NCBI RefSeq assembly: GCF_003337715.1
Contig: NZ_QPIX01000012.1
Span: 1-64,000 of the forward strand
Direction of reading: 5' to 3'
DNA length: 64,000 nucleotides
Source of the DNA: Ciceribacter lividus
Lineage (GTDB): Bacteria > Pseudomonadota > Alphaproteobacteria > Rhizobiales > Rhizobiaceae
Part shown: in pieces, positions 36,055 through 45,350 of the stretch
Layout of the letters: each line of letters starts with the position of its first letter
Numbering within the stretch: the first letter of the stretch is position 1
Program-made: the position numbers and the translations under genes
Notes under the pieces: generated by a model
Database searches by the model: none
What the model saw: the letters and a program-made list of their open reading frames with translations, nothing else
Told to the model about the DNA's origin: nothing

Positions 36055-37078
36055 GCGCCGGGGCAAGCCCGGCAAGCTGCGGGCGGTCGCCCTCGATCGT
36101 CGGCTGGATGTTCAGCGCCTCGGACGGCGGCCACCAGTCACCCGCAACCCAGTAGGCCCAGCCGACCCAGAGATCGCGATTGCTTTCGACGACGCTCACC
36201 ATGTCGGCGAGGGTCCCGACGCAGGCCTCGTCCGCCGGCACGCCGAACTCGCCGAGATAGCCGCGCTTGTCGTGATCGCGCAGCCACTGCGTGAACGTCT
36301 CGACGGCCGCGACCGCATCGGCGCCGCGATCGCAGCCCGAACTTGTTCCGGAGAAATTGGAGTCGAAATACTGGTGGACCTCGTAGGCATAGTGGTCCGA
36401 CGGATCGATCACACCGAGCATCACGTCGCCGTTGGCGCCAGCCGCCGATGATGTCTGCCAGCTATGAGCGCCGGTCCAGGCTGTCCCGGGAACCAGGACC
36501 AGATTGCCGGCACCGGCCTCACGAATCCCTGCTATTGCCGCATTGGCACCCTCGAGCCACTGGCCGGCGGAGATGTCGTGTGGCTCGTTCATCAACCCGA
36601 AGGAAACGTCGGGCTGGTTTGCGAAGACGCGCGCAAGCCGGCCCCAGAAGTCGGCAAATGCTGCCGCCGGAACGGCTGCCGAGCCGATGGGTTCGCCGCG
36701 ATAACGGGCGTAGTTGTGCGGATCCAGCACGACCCGCAGCCCCCGTTCGCGCAGGCGCCCGACCGCCTCCACAAGACGCGCGAGTTCGGCGGGGTCGAGT
36801 TCCGCACCAAGCTGCGGCTGCAGGCGCTCCCAGAGGAAGGGAAGGCGCACCGAGGTGAAGCCCTTCGACGCGAAATAGTCGATGGTCTCATTCGAGGGAT
36901 AGACGTAATCCTTGCCTGCCGTTCCGGGCGGCTCGCCGAACTCGGCGCCGGAGAGATTGATGCCGCGAAAGCATCCCTCCGTTGCCTGCCCCGGCGAGGC
37001 AGCGAGAAGTGCAATCGTGGCCGCCGCCGCCGCGATGCCAAAGAAGGAAGAGCTCCCGAAACGCGAACCGACGAACAT
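36002..37078 (-). CDS. Secreted glycoside hydrolase family 5 (cellulase-like)
   Basis: A 358-residue protein with a signal peptide (cleavage after SPGQA near residue 32) and a GH5 TIM barrel. The acid/base is Glu165 in GLMNEPHD and the nucleophile Glu277 in YLGEFGV; supporting residues are LDPHNYARY and the His-Tyr pair in EVHQYFD. It cleaves beta-1,4 glucan or a related glycan in the periplasm or outside, and GH5 enzymes in such clusters often trim the nascent polymer. Its 3-prime end overlaps the convergent polymerase gene by 53 bases. Endoglucanase is the default name; the true substrate may be the polysaccharide made by this cluster. Confidence 0.92.
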   Translation of the reverse strand: MFVGSRFGSSSFFGIAAAAATIALLAASPGQATEGCFRGINLSGAEFGEPPGTAGKDYVYPSNETIDYFASKGFTSVRLPFLWERLQPQLGAELDPAELARLVEAVGRLRERGLRVVLDPHNYARYRGEPIGSAAVPAAAFADFWGRLARVFANQPDVSFGLMNEPHDISAGQWLEGANAAIAGIREAGAGNLVLVPGTAWTGAHSWQTSSAAGANGDVMLGVIDPSDHYAYEVHQYFDSNFSGTSSGCDRGADAVAAVETFTQWLRDHDKRGYLGEFGVPADEACVGTLADMVSVVESNRDLWVGWAYWVAGDWWPPSEALNIQPTIEGDRPQLAGLAPALKNFSSSAAECPALDRP

Positions 37079-37387
37079 GCAACCCCACTCTTGACGACCA
37101 CGAAGCGGACGTTAGGACCGCTGGCAGCGAAAGGTCAAGGAAGCTCCCGAAGGAGACCTCCGGAACAGCGCCCAGCAAGGCGACGACGGGAAATCGCTTG
37201 CAGAAGACGCAACCGGAACGGAATTTTCCGTCATCCGCCCTAAGCTCACCCTCAAGGAACGGGAGGGGACCGGATGCCGGAAACCACGCCCGTTCGGTCA
37301 GAAACGAAGGCCAACGGCTTTGCGCGCCGTGGCGAGTGCGCTAGATCAGTCGCCAGTCCGCTCGCGACGGGAAAAGGGTGAGAGAAC
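37079..37387. other. Intergenic region, no gene seen
   Basis: These 309 bases separate the GH5 gene from purU, which are divergent, and should carry both promoters. I saw no riboswitch or clear operator. A short frame over 37378-37599 is out of phase with purU and is discounted. Confidence 0.5.
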
Positions 37388-38272
37388 ATGAAGAGCTACG
37401 TATTGACGGTTTCGTGCAAGTCGACCCGCGGCATTGTTGCTGCGATATCGGGTTATCTTGCCGGAAAGGGCTGCAACATCGTCGACTCATCGCAGTTCGA
37501 CGACCTCGACACCGGCAAGTTCTTCATGCGGGTGAGCTTCATCTCCGAGGAAGGTGCCGCGCGCGAAGCCCTCGTGAAGGATTTTGGCCCGATCGCTGAA
37601 ACCTTCGGCATGGAATGGGACATGCACGACGCCAGCGAGCGCATGAAGGTGCTGCTGATGGTCTCGCGCTTCGGCCACTGCCTCAACGACCTGCTCTATC
37701 GCTGGAAGATCGGGGCACTGCCGATCGACATCGTCGGCGTCGTCTCCAACCACTTCGACTACCAGAAGGTCGTCGTCAACCATGACATCCCCTTCCACCA
37801 CATCAAGGTGACCAAGGAGAACAAGCCCCAGGCCGAGAAGCAGTTGCTGGACCTCGTCGAGCAGACTGGCACCGAACTCATCGTGCTCGCCCGCTACATG
37901 CAGGTCCTTTCCGACAGCCTGTGCCAGAAGATGTCGGGCAAGATCATCAACATTCACCACTCCTTCCTGCCGAGCTTCAAGGGTGCAAACCCCTACAAGC
38001 AGGCCTTCGAGCGCGGGGTGAAGCTGATCGGTGCGACTGCCCACTACGTCACCGCCGATCTCGACGAGGGCCCGATCATCGAGCAGGACGTCGCCCGCAT
38101 CACCCATGCGCAATCGGCGGAGGACTACGTCTCGATCGGCCGCGACGTCGAAAGCCAGGTGCTGGCGCGTGCCATCCACGCCCACATCCACCACCGGACC
38201 TTCATCAACGGCAACCGTACCGTCGTCTTCCCGGCCTCCCCGGGTTCCTATGCCTCCGAGCGCATGGGCTAA
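37388..38272 (+). CDS. purU: Formyltetrahydrofolate deformylase
   Basis: A 294-residue protein with an N-terminal ACT domain (1-80; VLTVSCKSTRGIVAAISGYL) and a C-terminal formyltransferase-type hydrolase domain (85-290). The catalytic neighbourhood is visible as IINIHHSFLPSFKGANPY and TAHYVTADLDEGPII. It hydrolyses 10-formyl-THF to formate and THF, balancing one-carbon pools. It is a single-gene unit closed by a strong terminator. A link to the catabolic genes downstream is not evident. Confidence 0.95.
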   Translation: MKSYVLTVSCKSTRGIVAAISGYLAGKGCNIVDSSQFDDLDTGKFFMRVSFISEEGAAREALVKDFGPIAETFGMEWDMHDASERMKVLLMVSRFGHCLNDLLYRWKIGALPIDIVGVVSNHFDYQKVVVNHDIPFHHIKVTKENKPQAEKQLLDLVEQTGTELIVLARYMQVLSDSLCQKMSGKIINIHHSFLPSFKGANPYKQAFERGVKLIGATAHYVTADLDEGPIIEQDVARITHAQSAEDYVSIGRDVESQVLARAIHAHIHHRTFINGNRTVVFPASPGSYASERMG

Positions 38273-38300
38273 GCCCCAGCGACCATTGACCGCAGAACAT

Positions 38301-38335
38301 GTCTATCCCGGCGCGAGCGCTTCGCCGGGATAGAC
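38301..38335 (+). terminator. Rho-independent terminator after purU
   Basis: GTCTATCCCGGCG (38301-38313) pairs perfectly with CGCCGGGATAGAC (38323-38335) around a 9-base loop, followed by GGCTGCTTTTCC. Confidence 0.85.
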
Positions 38336-38388
38336 GGCTGCTTTTCCTCTGATAATCTCCGCTCAAGGATTCTCGAGGGAGGCCAATC

Positions 38389-41313
38389 ATGTCCGACAAT
38401 GCTTCTGTGCAGCGCGCCCGGCTGCCGCGGCCGAACGTCAGCGCCGAACAGGCGGCAGGGATTCTGCGCGAGCACTACGGACTGGAAGGCTCGATTCGCG
38501 AACTGGGCAGCCAGCAGGACCGCAACTACCTGATCGACACCGGCGCCTCGCGCTTCGTCTTGAAGATCGCCCGGGCGGAATATGCGACGGTCGAACTCGA
38601 GGCGCAGAATGCTGCGATGCACCACCTCGCAGGTCTCCAGAACATGCCGCGTGTGCCAGTACCGCTCGCCGACGGCGCCGGACGGCACATTCTCGCCCTT
38701 TCCGTTGGCGGAGAGGATTGCCAGGTCCGCCTCCTTACCTATCTCGACGGCGAACCCCTGACGCGGCAGCGTTTCCTGCCGACGCAGGCGGTCTCGGCGC
38801 TCGGCGCCCTCTCGGCACAGATCGCTCTCGGGCTGCGCGACTTCTCCCATCCGGGGCTCGACCGTGACCTGCAATGGGACCTGCGCCGGGCCGGGCCGGT
38901 GGCGCTCCAGCTCCTCGGCTCCGTAAGCGATCACGCGAGACGCGACGCCATCGCCAAGGCGATGATCGCCGCCGTCAAGCATATCCGCCCGCTGCAGGCG
39001 GCGTTCAGGACTCAGCCGATCCACCACGACGTCACCGACGACAACGTCGTCAGCCGCCGGGACCGGCATGGCCGCTTCGTGCCCGACGGCGTCATCGACT
39101 TCGGCGATGTCATGACCGGCTGGCTGGTCGCCGATCTCGCCGTCACCTGCGCCTCTCTGCTGCATCACGCCGACGGCGATCCCTTCTTCATCCTGCCGGC
39201 GATCCGCGCCTTCCATCGGCTCTATCCGCTGAAGGAAGAGGAACTGCGGGCGCTCTGGCCGCTGGTTGTCGCACGGGCGGTGATCCTCGTCGCAAGCAGC
39301 GAGCAACAGCTTACGATCGAGCCCGGCAACGTCTACGTGCTCGGCAATATCGACCACGAACGGAAGATCTTCGAGGTCGCGAATTCGGTGCCCTTCTCGC
39401 TGATGGAGACGGCAATCCTGCAAGCTGTCGGGTTCACCGCCGAAAAGCCGCTGCCGGCGATCGGCCGGCTTCTGCCCGGGATCGCTCCGGAGGACGTCCG
39501 CCTCACCGATCTCTCGGTTCTGAGCCTCGACTTCGTCAATGAAAACTGGTCGGATCACGAGATCGACTGGAAGCTCCTCGCCAAGGCAGCGGCGGAAACC
39601 GAGGTCGCCTCGACCCGCTACGGCGAATACCGGCTTTCCTACACGCGACTGCACAGTGACCGGGCGCCGGCGACCTGTGCACTGCATGTCGACATCTGTC
39701 TGCCGGCGAGCGCCGAGGCGATTGCCCCCTTCGACGCCACCATCGTACGCAACGGCCATCATCTGGTGCTTGCCTCCGACGACGTGTGCCTTCACGTCGA
39801 CGGTCTCGACTGCCCGCTCGAAGCCGGCGAGACGGTGACCGCCGGTCAATCCATCGGCCAGGTCGCGGGCGCGGCCGGAGCCGTCGGCGGCTTGCGCCTG
39901 CAGCTCTGCCGCGACGCGGATCTCGTGCCGCCGCTCTTCGCGACGCCGGCGCAGGCGGCCGCCTGGTCGATGCTCTGTCCTTCGCCCTCGCCGCTGCTCG
40001 GAACCAGCGTCGACGCCCCCGCGCCGCACAGCGATGAACTCCTCGCCATGCGGCAAAGGAGTTTCGCCCGACCGCAGAAGAACTACTATTCCAACCCACC
40101 GCAGATCGAACGCGGCTGGAAGGAGCACATGTTCGACGTCTGCGGCCGCGCCTATCTCGATATGGTCAACAACGTCACCATTCTCGGTCACGGCCACCCG
40201 CGACTCGCACGCGCCGTGGGCCGGCAATGGTCGCTGCTCAACACCAATTCCCGCTTCCACTACGCGGCAGTCGCGGAATTTTCCAACCGCCTCGCAGAGC
40301 TCGCGCCCGAGGGACTCGACACAGTCTTCCTCGTGAACAGCGGTTCGGAGGCGAACGATCTCGCCCTTCGCCTCGCCTGGGCGTATGCCGGCGCGCGCAA
40401 TATCGTCAGCCTGCTGGAAGCCTATCACGGGTGGACGGTGGCGAGCGACGCGGTCTCCACCTCGATCGCCGACAATCCGAGTGCGCGCGAGACACGGCCG
40501 GACTGGGTGCATCCGGTCACGGCGCCGAATACCTATCGCGGCCCCTTCCGCGGCAAGGATTCGACCGCCGACTACGTCGGCGCGGTGGCGAAGGCCCTGC
40601 TGCACATCGACGACAGCGGAAGCGGTCTCGCCGGCTTCATCTGCGAGACGGTCTACGGCAATGCCGGCGGCATTCCGCTGCCGCCCGGCTACCTGCAGCA
40701 GGTCTACGGCATGATCCGGGAGCGCGGCGGGCTCTGCATCGCCGACGAGGTGCAGGTCGGCTACGGCCGCCTCGGCCACTACTTCTGGGGCTTCGAGGAA
40801 CAGGGTGTCGTGCCGGACGTCATCACGGTCGCCAAGGGCATGGGCAACGGCCAGCCACTCGGCGCCGTGATCACCCGTCGGGAAATCGCCGATGCCCTGG
40901 AGCAGGAAGGCTACTTCTTCTCTTCCGCCGGCGGCAGTCCGGTCAGTTGCGTCGTCGGCATGACCGTGCTCGACATCATGCGTGACGAGGGCCTGCAGGA
41001 AAATGCCCGCGATACCGGCGACCACCTGAAGGCGCGGCTCGAAGCGCTCGGCCAGCGTTTTCCGATTGTCGGCGCGGTCCACGGCATGGGCCTTTACCTC
41101 GGGCTGGAATTCGTCCGCGACCGCGAGACGCTGGAACCGGCGACCGAAGAAACGGCCGGCATCTGCGACCGCCTGCTCGACCTCGGCGTCATCATGCAGC
41201 CGACCGGCGACCATCTCAACGTTCTGAAGATCAAGCCGCCGCTCTGCCTCTCCCGCGAGAGCGCCGATTTCTTCGCCGACATGCTGGAAAAGGTGCTGTC
41301 AGAGGGCTGGTGA
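38389..41313 (+). CDS. Fused kinase (APH-type) and PLP-dependent class III aminotransferase/phospho-lyase
   Basis: A 974-residue protein of three parts. (1) Residues about 15-345: APH-type kinase with HHD214VTDDN219 and the metal Asp in IDFGDV (237-242). (2) About 415-530: beta-rich region with a biotinyl/lipoyl or M23-like pattern (GETVTAGQSIGQVAG). (3) About 550-974: class III PLP fold with cofactor Asp786 (ADEVQVGYG) and Lys816 (VAKGMGNGQ). The family joins kinases of the hydroxylysine kinase type with AGXT2L-type phospho-lyases. With amaA and amaB next door, 5-hydroxylysine to aminoadipate semialdehyde is the attractive reading; ethanolamine or another amino alcohol is the alternative. 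It overlaps the convergent lysR by 15 bases. Confidence 0.85.
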   Translation: MSDNASVQRARLPRPNVSAEQAAGILREHYGLEGSIRELGSQQDRNYLIDTGASRFVLKIARAEYATVELEAQNAAMHHLAGLQNMPRVPVPLADGAGRHILALSVGGEDCQVRLLTYLDGEPLTRQRFLPTQAVSALGALSAQIALGLRDFSHPGLDRDLQWDLRRAGPVALQLLGSVSDHARRDAIAKAMIAAVKHIRPLQAAFRTQPIHHDVTDDNVVSRRDRHGRFVPDGVIDFGDVMTGWLVADLAVTCASLLHHADGDPFFILPAIRAFHRLYPLKEEELRALWPLVVARAVILVASSEQQLTIEPGNVYVLGNIDHERKIFEVANSVPFSLMETAILQAVGFTAEKPLPAIGRLLPGIAPEDVRLTDLSVLSLDFVNENWSDHEIDWKLLAKAAAETEVASTRYGEYRLSYTRLHSDRAPATCALHVDICLPASAEAIAPFDATIVRNGHHLVLASDDVCLHVDGLDCPLEAGETVTAGQSIGQVAGAAGAVGGLRLQLCRDADLVPPLFATPAQAAAWSMLCPSPSPLLGTSVDAPAPHSDELLAMRQRSFARPQKNYYSNPPQIERGWKEHMFDVCGRAYLDMVNNVTILGHGHPRLARAVGRQWSLLNTNSRFHYAAVAEFSNRLAELAPEGLDTVFLVNSGSEANDLALRLAWAYAGARNIVSLLEAYHGWTVASDAVSTSIADNPSARETRPDWVHPVTAPNTYRGPFRGKDSTADYVGAVAKALLHIDDSGSGLAGFICETVYGNAGGIPLPPGYLQQVYGMIRERGGLCIADEVQVGYGRLGHYFWGFEEQGVVPDVITVAKGMGNGQPLGAVITRREIADALEQEGYFFSSAGGSPVSCVVGMTVLDIMRDEGLQENARDTGDHLKARLEALGQRFPIVGAVHGMGLYLGLEFVRDRETLEPATEETAGICDRLLDLGVIMQPTGDHLNVLKIKPPLCLSRESADFFADMLEKVLSEGW

Positions 41314-42228
41314 CGGTTCCCGCACCTGCCCCTGCGGTTCCCGCTCGGCTTCCTCGACGATCCAGTTACGGAAGGCGACGAGCGGCGGATAGTTCGCCCG
41401 CTCGCGGCTATAGGCGAGATAGTAGCGTTCGCTGCTCTCGACCTCCTTGTCGATCGCCGGCACCAATTCGCCGCGGCGCAGTTCCTCGCGGATGAGGAAG
41501 ACCGGCAGGAGTGCCACGCCGAGCCCGCCCATGGCCGCCTGCGAGGCGGTCGCGAACTGGTCGAAGAGCATGCCGTGAACACTTTCCGCATGCACGCCGG
41601 AGCGGGCGAACCATTTTTCCCAGGCGTCCGGCCGCGTGGTGAGGTGCAGCAGTGGGACGTTCAGGAGGTCCGCCGGCTGCTCAATCTTGTGGGCGGCCTT
41701 GAAGGCCGGGCTGCAGGCGGGGATCGTCGTCTCCTTCATCAGCAGTGTCAGTTCCGCCCCAGGCCAGATCGGCTGGCCGAAATGGATGGCCGCGTCGATG
41801 GCATCGAGCCGAAAATCGAAGGGCGACAGCCGGGTGACGAGGTTGATTGTGATCCCCGGATTGGCGTCGAGAAAGCGGCCGAGCCGGGGCGCAAGCCAGC
41901 GCGCGCCGAAGGTCGGCAGGATGGCCAAGTTGAGCGTGCCGCCGCGCGGATTGGCCCTGAGGTTCAGCGATGCGCTGGAAATGCGGCGCAACGCCTCGCG
42001 GATTTCGTGAGCGTAGCTCTCGCCGGCGACGGTGAGGCGGATCGTCTGCCGCTCGCGCACGAAGAGGTCGACGCCGATCTGACTCTCCAGCGCCTTGATC
42101 TGGCGGCTCACGGCGCTCTGGGTGAGATCGAGCTCCTTCGCGGCTGCGGTGATGCTTCCCGTCCGCGCCGCCGCCTCGAAGGCAGCCAGCAGAGAGAGCG
42201 AAGGCAGGAAGCGCCGTGCGGGCAGCAT
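41299..42228 (-). CDS. LysR-family transcriptional regulator
   Basis: A 309-residue protein with the LysR helix-turn-helix at residues 8-65 (LSLLAAFEAAARTGSITAAA, LTQSAVSRQIKALE) and a periplasmic-binding-protein-like effector domain. It resembles the GcvA subgroup. The start at MLPARRFLPSLSL has an AAGGGG ribosome site; the longer open frame crosses the divergent promoter. It is divergent from amaA-amaB and convergent with the kinase/lyase fusion, so it most likely controls lysine-family catabolism. In Pseudomonas putida a regulator also sits beside amaAB. Confidence 0.92.
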   Translation of the reverse strand: MLPARRFLPSLSLLAAFEAAARTGSITAAAKELDLTQSAVSRQIKALESQIGVDLFVRERQTIRLTVAGESYAHEIREALRRISSASLNLRANPRGGTLNLAILPTFGARWLAPRLGRFLDANPGITINLVTRLSPFDFRLDAIDAAIHFGQPIWPGAELTLLMKETTIPACSPAFKAAHKIEQPADLLNVPLLHLTTRPDAWEKWFARSGVHAESVHGMLFDQFATASQAAMGGLGVALLPVFLIREELRRGELVPAIDKEVESSERYYLAYSRERANYPPLVAFRNWIVEEAEREPQGQVREPSPAL

Positions 42229-42448
42229 GTTATACCCCTTGGGAATGAACTCTTGAGAATTTATCGGTACTGCTGGATAAAATCCTCTTCTAATTTCCGC
42301 AAGACTGCACAAACGGAATGAGGGGCCGCTCGGACCCCGGCAGCGGATCTGGACCGATCCCGACATTGCCGCATCCCGATGGTGAGCCGAAGGATTGACC
42401 CGCCGCGCCGACCCGAAGCGGCCGGCAAACATTACACGGACGACACTC

Positions 42449-43732
42449 ATGTTGAATGATCCACGTTCCCACGGCCTGTGGGAAAAGACCGCCCCAGCAG
42501 CGCCTCGGACATCTGCTCTCACCGGCGACATCGCGGCGGACGTCGCCATCGTCGGCGGCGGCTATACCGGTATCTCGGCGGCGCTGCATCTCGCCGAGAA
42601 GGGCGTCAAGGTTGTTCTTCTGGAAGCGACCGAGATCGGTTTCGGCGGTGCCGGACGCAACGTCGGGCTGATCAATGGCGGCATGTGGGTCATGCCCTCG
42701 GAGATCCCGGGGGTGCTTGGCCCCGTCTACGGCGAACGCCTGCTCGACCTCCTCGGCAATGCGCCGCTGCTGGTGCGTGAGCTGGTCGAGAAACACGAGA
42801 TCGAATGCGAGATCGAGAAGAACGGAACGCTGCACTGCGCAGTGGGCAAGGCCGGCCTCGAGGAGATCAGGGAACGCTGCCGCCAGTGGGCGGAGCGGGG
42901 TGCCGATGTCCGCATCCTTTCGGCGGAAGAAACGGCGAGGCGCACCGGTACAACCGCCTATGCGGGCTCGCTGCTCGATATGCGGGCCGGGACGCTGCAG
43001 CCGCTCGCCTATGTCCGCGGTCTTGCAAAGGCGGCGATCGCGGCAGGCGCGACCATTCATACCGGCAGTGCCGCAGTCTCGACGGAACGCGCCGGCGACC
43101 GCTGGATCGTTCGCACGAAGGGCGGTTCGGTGTCCGCCGACTGGATCGTCGTCGCTTCGGAATTCTATTCGACCGGTCCGTGGGAAGCGGTCCGCAACGA
43201 GCAGGTGCTGCTCCCCTATTTCAATTTCGCCACGGCCCCCCTGCCGAAGGAGCTCCTGAAGACGATCCTGCCGGGTCGCGAGGGTTGTTGGGACACCAGG
43301 GAAGTCCTCTCCTCGTTCCGCATGGACCGTGCGGGTCGTCTGGTCTTCGGAAGCGTCGGGGCGCTGCGCAACACCGGCCTCAGCGTCCACCGCGCCTGGG
43401 CGAAGCGGGCGCTCAAGCAACTCTTCCCAACGCTCGCCGGTATCGAATTCGAGGCCGAATGGTACGGCCGCATCGGCATGACGAGCGACGCACTACCACG
43501 CTTCCACGCCTTCGCCCCCAAGGTCGTCGGCTTCTCCGGCTATAACGGCCGCGGCATTGCGCCGGGCACGGTTTTCGGTAAGACGATTGCACGTCATGTT
43601 CTCGGCGAGCTCTCCGAGGCCGATCTGCCGCTGCCGGTAACGGCGGTCGAGAAGGCATCGTTGCGCACGTTGAAGGGCGCCTACTACGAAGCAGGCGCGC
43701 AGATCGCCCATTTCGCGGGAGCCCGCGTCTAG
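42449..43732 (+). CDS. amaA: FAD-dependent oxidoreductase, probable L-pipecolate oxidase
   Basis: A 427-residue DAO-type flavoprotein. The FAD-binding GGGYTG motif lies in VAIVGGGYTGISAALHLAE (about residues 31-50). The whole layout, beginning MLNDPRSHGLWEKTAP and continuing FGGAGRNVGLINGGMWVMP, is that of the AmaA/PuuB-like group. AmaA oxidises L-pipecolate to piperideine-6-carboxylate, which opens to aminoadipate semialdehyde. Adjacent amaB on the same strand (54 bases downstream) supports this over a putrescine-type oxidase. Electron acceptor not evident. Confidence 0.85.
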   Translation: MLNDPRSHGLWEKTAPAAPRTSALTGDIAADVAIVGGGYTGISAALHLAEKGVKVVLLEATEIGFGGAGRNVGLINGGMWVMPSEIPGVLGPVYGERLLDLLGNAPLLVRELVEKHEIECEIEKNGTLHCAVGKAGLEEIRERCRQWAERGADVRILSAEETARRTGTTAYAGSLLDMRAGTLQPLAYVRGLAKAAIAAGATIHTGSAAVSTERAGDRWIVRTKGGSVSADWIVVASEFYSTGPWEAVRNEQVLLPYFNFATAPLPKELLKTILPGREGCWDTREVLSSFRMDRAGRLVFGSVGALRNTGLSVHRAWAKRALKQLFPTLAGIEFEAEWYGRIGMTSDALPRFHAFAPKVVGFSGYNGRGIAPGTVFGKTIARHVLGELSEADLPLPVTAVEKASLRTLKGAYYEAGAQIAHFAGARV

Positions 43733-43786
43733 ACACGAGGCGCCGCTCCCCAGCCATAACAAAACGAAAGAACTGGAAGGACCCCA

Positions 43787-45328
43787 ATGACCCTCGCCAA
43801 TCTTGGTCTCTCGGCCGAAGTCAGCGCCATCCTCACCCGCCTCGGTGTCCCGCAGGCAAAGCTCTCCGGCGGCACGCTTGCCGTCCGTTCCCCGGTCAAC
43901 GGCGAAGAACTGGCGAAGCTCGCCGAGATCAGCTCGGCCGATGCGGACAAGGCGATCAGCGCCGCGCACGAGGCATTCCTGGAATGGCGGCTGGTTCCCG
44001 CACCGAAGCGCGGCGAACTCATCCGCCTGCTCGGCGAGGAACTGCGCGCAGCCAAGGCCGACCTCGGTCGCCTGGTTTCGATCGAAGTCGGCAAGATCCT
44101 CTCCGAAGGCCTCGGCGAGGTTCAGGAAATGATCGACATCTGCGACTTCGCGGTCGGCCTCTCCCGCCAGCTCTACGGCCTGACGATCGCCACCGAGCGC
44201 GCCGACCACCGCATGATGGAGACGTGGCACCCTCTCGGCGTCACCGGCATCATCTCCGCCTTCAATTTCCCCGTTGCTGTCTGGTCGTGGAACGCGGCGC
44301 TTGCCCTCGTCTGCGGCAACTCGACCGTCTGGAAGCCGTCTGAAAAGACCCCGCTCACCGCACTCGCGACCCAGGCGATCTTCGAAAAGGCGCTCGCCCG
44401 CTACGTCGCCGAAGGCGGCAAAGCACCGGCCAACCTGTCCACCCTGCTGATCGGCGGCCGCGAGGTCGGTGAGGTGCTGGTCGACCACCCGCGCATTCCG
44501 CTCGTATCGGCAACCGGCTCGACGGCCATGGGTCGCGCCGTCGGACCGCGCCTCGCCACCCGCTTCGCCCGCTCGATCCTCGAACTCGGCGGCAACAATG
44601 CCGCGATCGTCTGCCCGACGGCCGATCTCGACCTGACGCTGCGCGGCGTCGCCTTCGCTGCGATGGGTACGGCCGGCCAGCGCTGCACGACGCTCCGTCG
44701 TCTCTTCGTGCACGAGAGCGTCTACGACAAGCTGGTGCCGCGGCTGATCCAGGCCTATGGTTCGGTCACCATCGGCAGCCCGCTCCAGTCGTCTACGCTC
44801 GTCGGTCCGCTGATCGACGGCGGCTCCTATGAGCGGATGCAGAAGGCGCTTGTCGAGGCCAAGGCTGCCGGTGGCAAGGTTTCCGGCGGCGACCGCGTGC
44901 TGCAGAACGAGGCGGCCGACGCCTTCTACGTCCGGCCTGCCGTCGTCGAGATGCCGGGCCAGACGGGACCGGTGAAGGAAGAGACCTTCGCCCCGATCCT
45001 CTATGTCATGAAGTACAGCGACTTCGACGAGGCGCTCGCACTCAACAACGACGTGCCGCAGGGCCTCTCCTCGTCCATCTTCACCAACAACATGCAGGAA
45101 GCGGAGACCTTCGTCTCGGCCCGTGGTTCCGACTGCGGCATCGCCAACGTCAACATCGGCCCGTCGGGCGCCGAGATCGGCGGCGCGTTCGGCGGCGAGA
45201 AAGAGACCGGCGGCGGCCGCGAATCCGGCTCGGACGCCTGGAAAGCCTATATGCGTCGCGCCACCAATACCGTGAACTACGGCAAGACGCTTCCGCTGGC
45301 ACAGGGCGTGAAGTTCGACGTCGGCTGA
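43787..45328 (+). CDS. amaB: L-aminoadipate-semialdehyde (piperideine-6-carboxylate) dehydrogenase
   Basis: A 513-residue aldehyde dehydrogenase of the ALDH7 (antiquitin) class. It oxidises 2-aminoadipate 6-semialdehyde to 2-aminoadipate. Visible are GIISAFNFPVAVWSWNAALA, SATGSTAMGRAVGPR, LELGGNNAAIV and the catalytic Cys300 in GTAGQRCTTLRRL, plus the ALDH7-type ending FGGEKETGGGRESGSDAWK. It follows amaA, and could also serve the product of the kinase/phospho-lyase fusion upstream. Two hairpins end the transcript. Confidence 0.93.
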   Translation: MTLANLGLSAEVSAILTRLGVPQAKLSGGTLAVRSPVNGEELAKLAEISSADADKAISAAHEAFLEWRLVPAPKRGELIRLLGEELRAAKADLGRLVSIEVGKILSEGLGEVQEMIDICDFAVGLSRQLYGLTIATERADHRMMETWHPLGVTGIISAFNFPVAVWSWNAALALVCGNSTVWKPSEKTPLTALATQAIFEKALARYVAEGGKAPANLSTLLIGGREVGEVLVDHPRIPLVSATGSTAMGRAVGPRLATRFARSILELGGNNAAIVCPTADLDLTLRGVAFAAMGTAGQRCTTLRRLFVHESVYDKLVPRLIQAYGSVTIGSPLQSSTLVGPLIDGGSYERMQKALVEAKAAGGKVSGGDRVLQNEAADAFYVRPAVVEMPGQTGPVKEETFAPILYVMKYSDFDEALALNNDVPQGLSSSIFTNNMQEAETFVSARGSDCGIANVNIGPSGAEIGGAFGGEKETGGGRESGSDAWKAYMRRATNTVNYGKTLPLAQGVKFDVG

Positions 45329-45350
45329 ACCGGCGTCTCAAGCAAAAATA

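Noticed and set aside
34594-36075. 493-codon minus-strand frame opposite the polymerase gene
   Set aside because: Extreme charge composition; the plus-strand frame encodes regular membrane helices and is the real gene.
38269-41214. 981-codon open frame on the minus strand opposite the kinase/lyase fusion
   Set aside because: Antisense to a gene with clear catalytic motifs in all parts. Its composition (Arg, Gly, Asp, Ala, Val rich, no domain pattern) is that of a GC-rich shadow frame.
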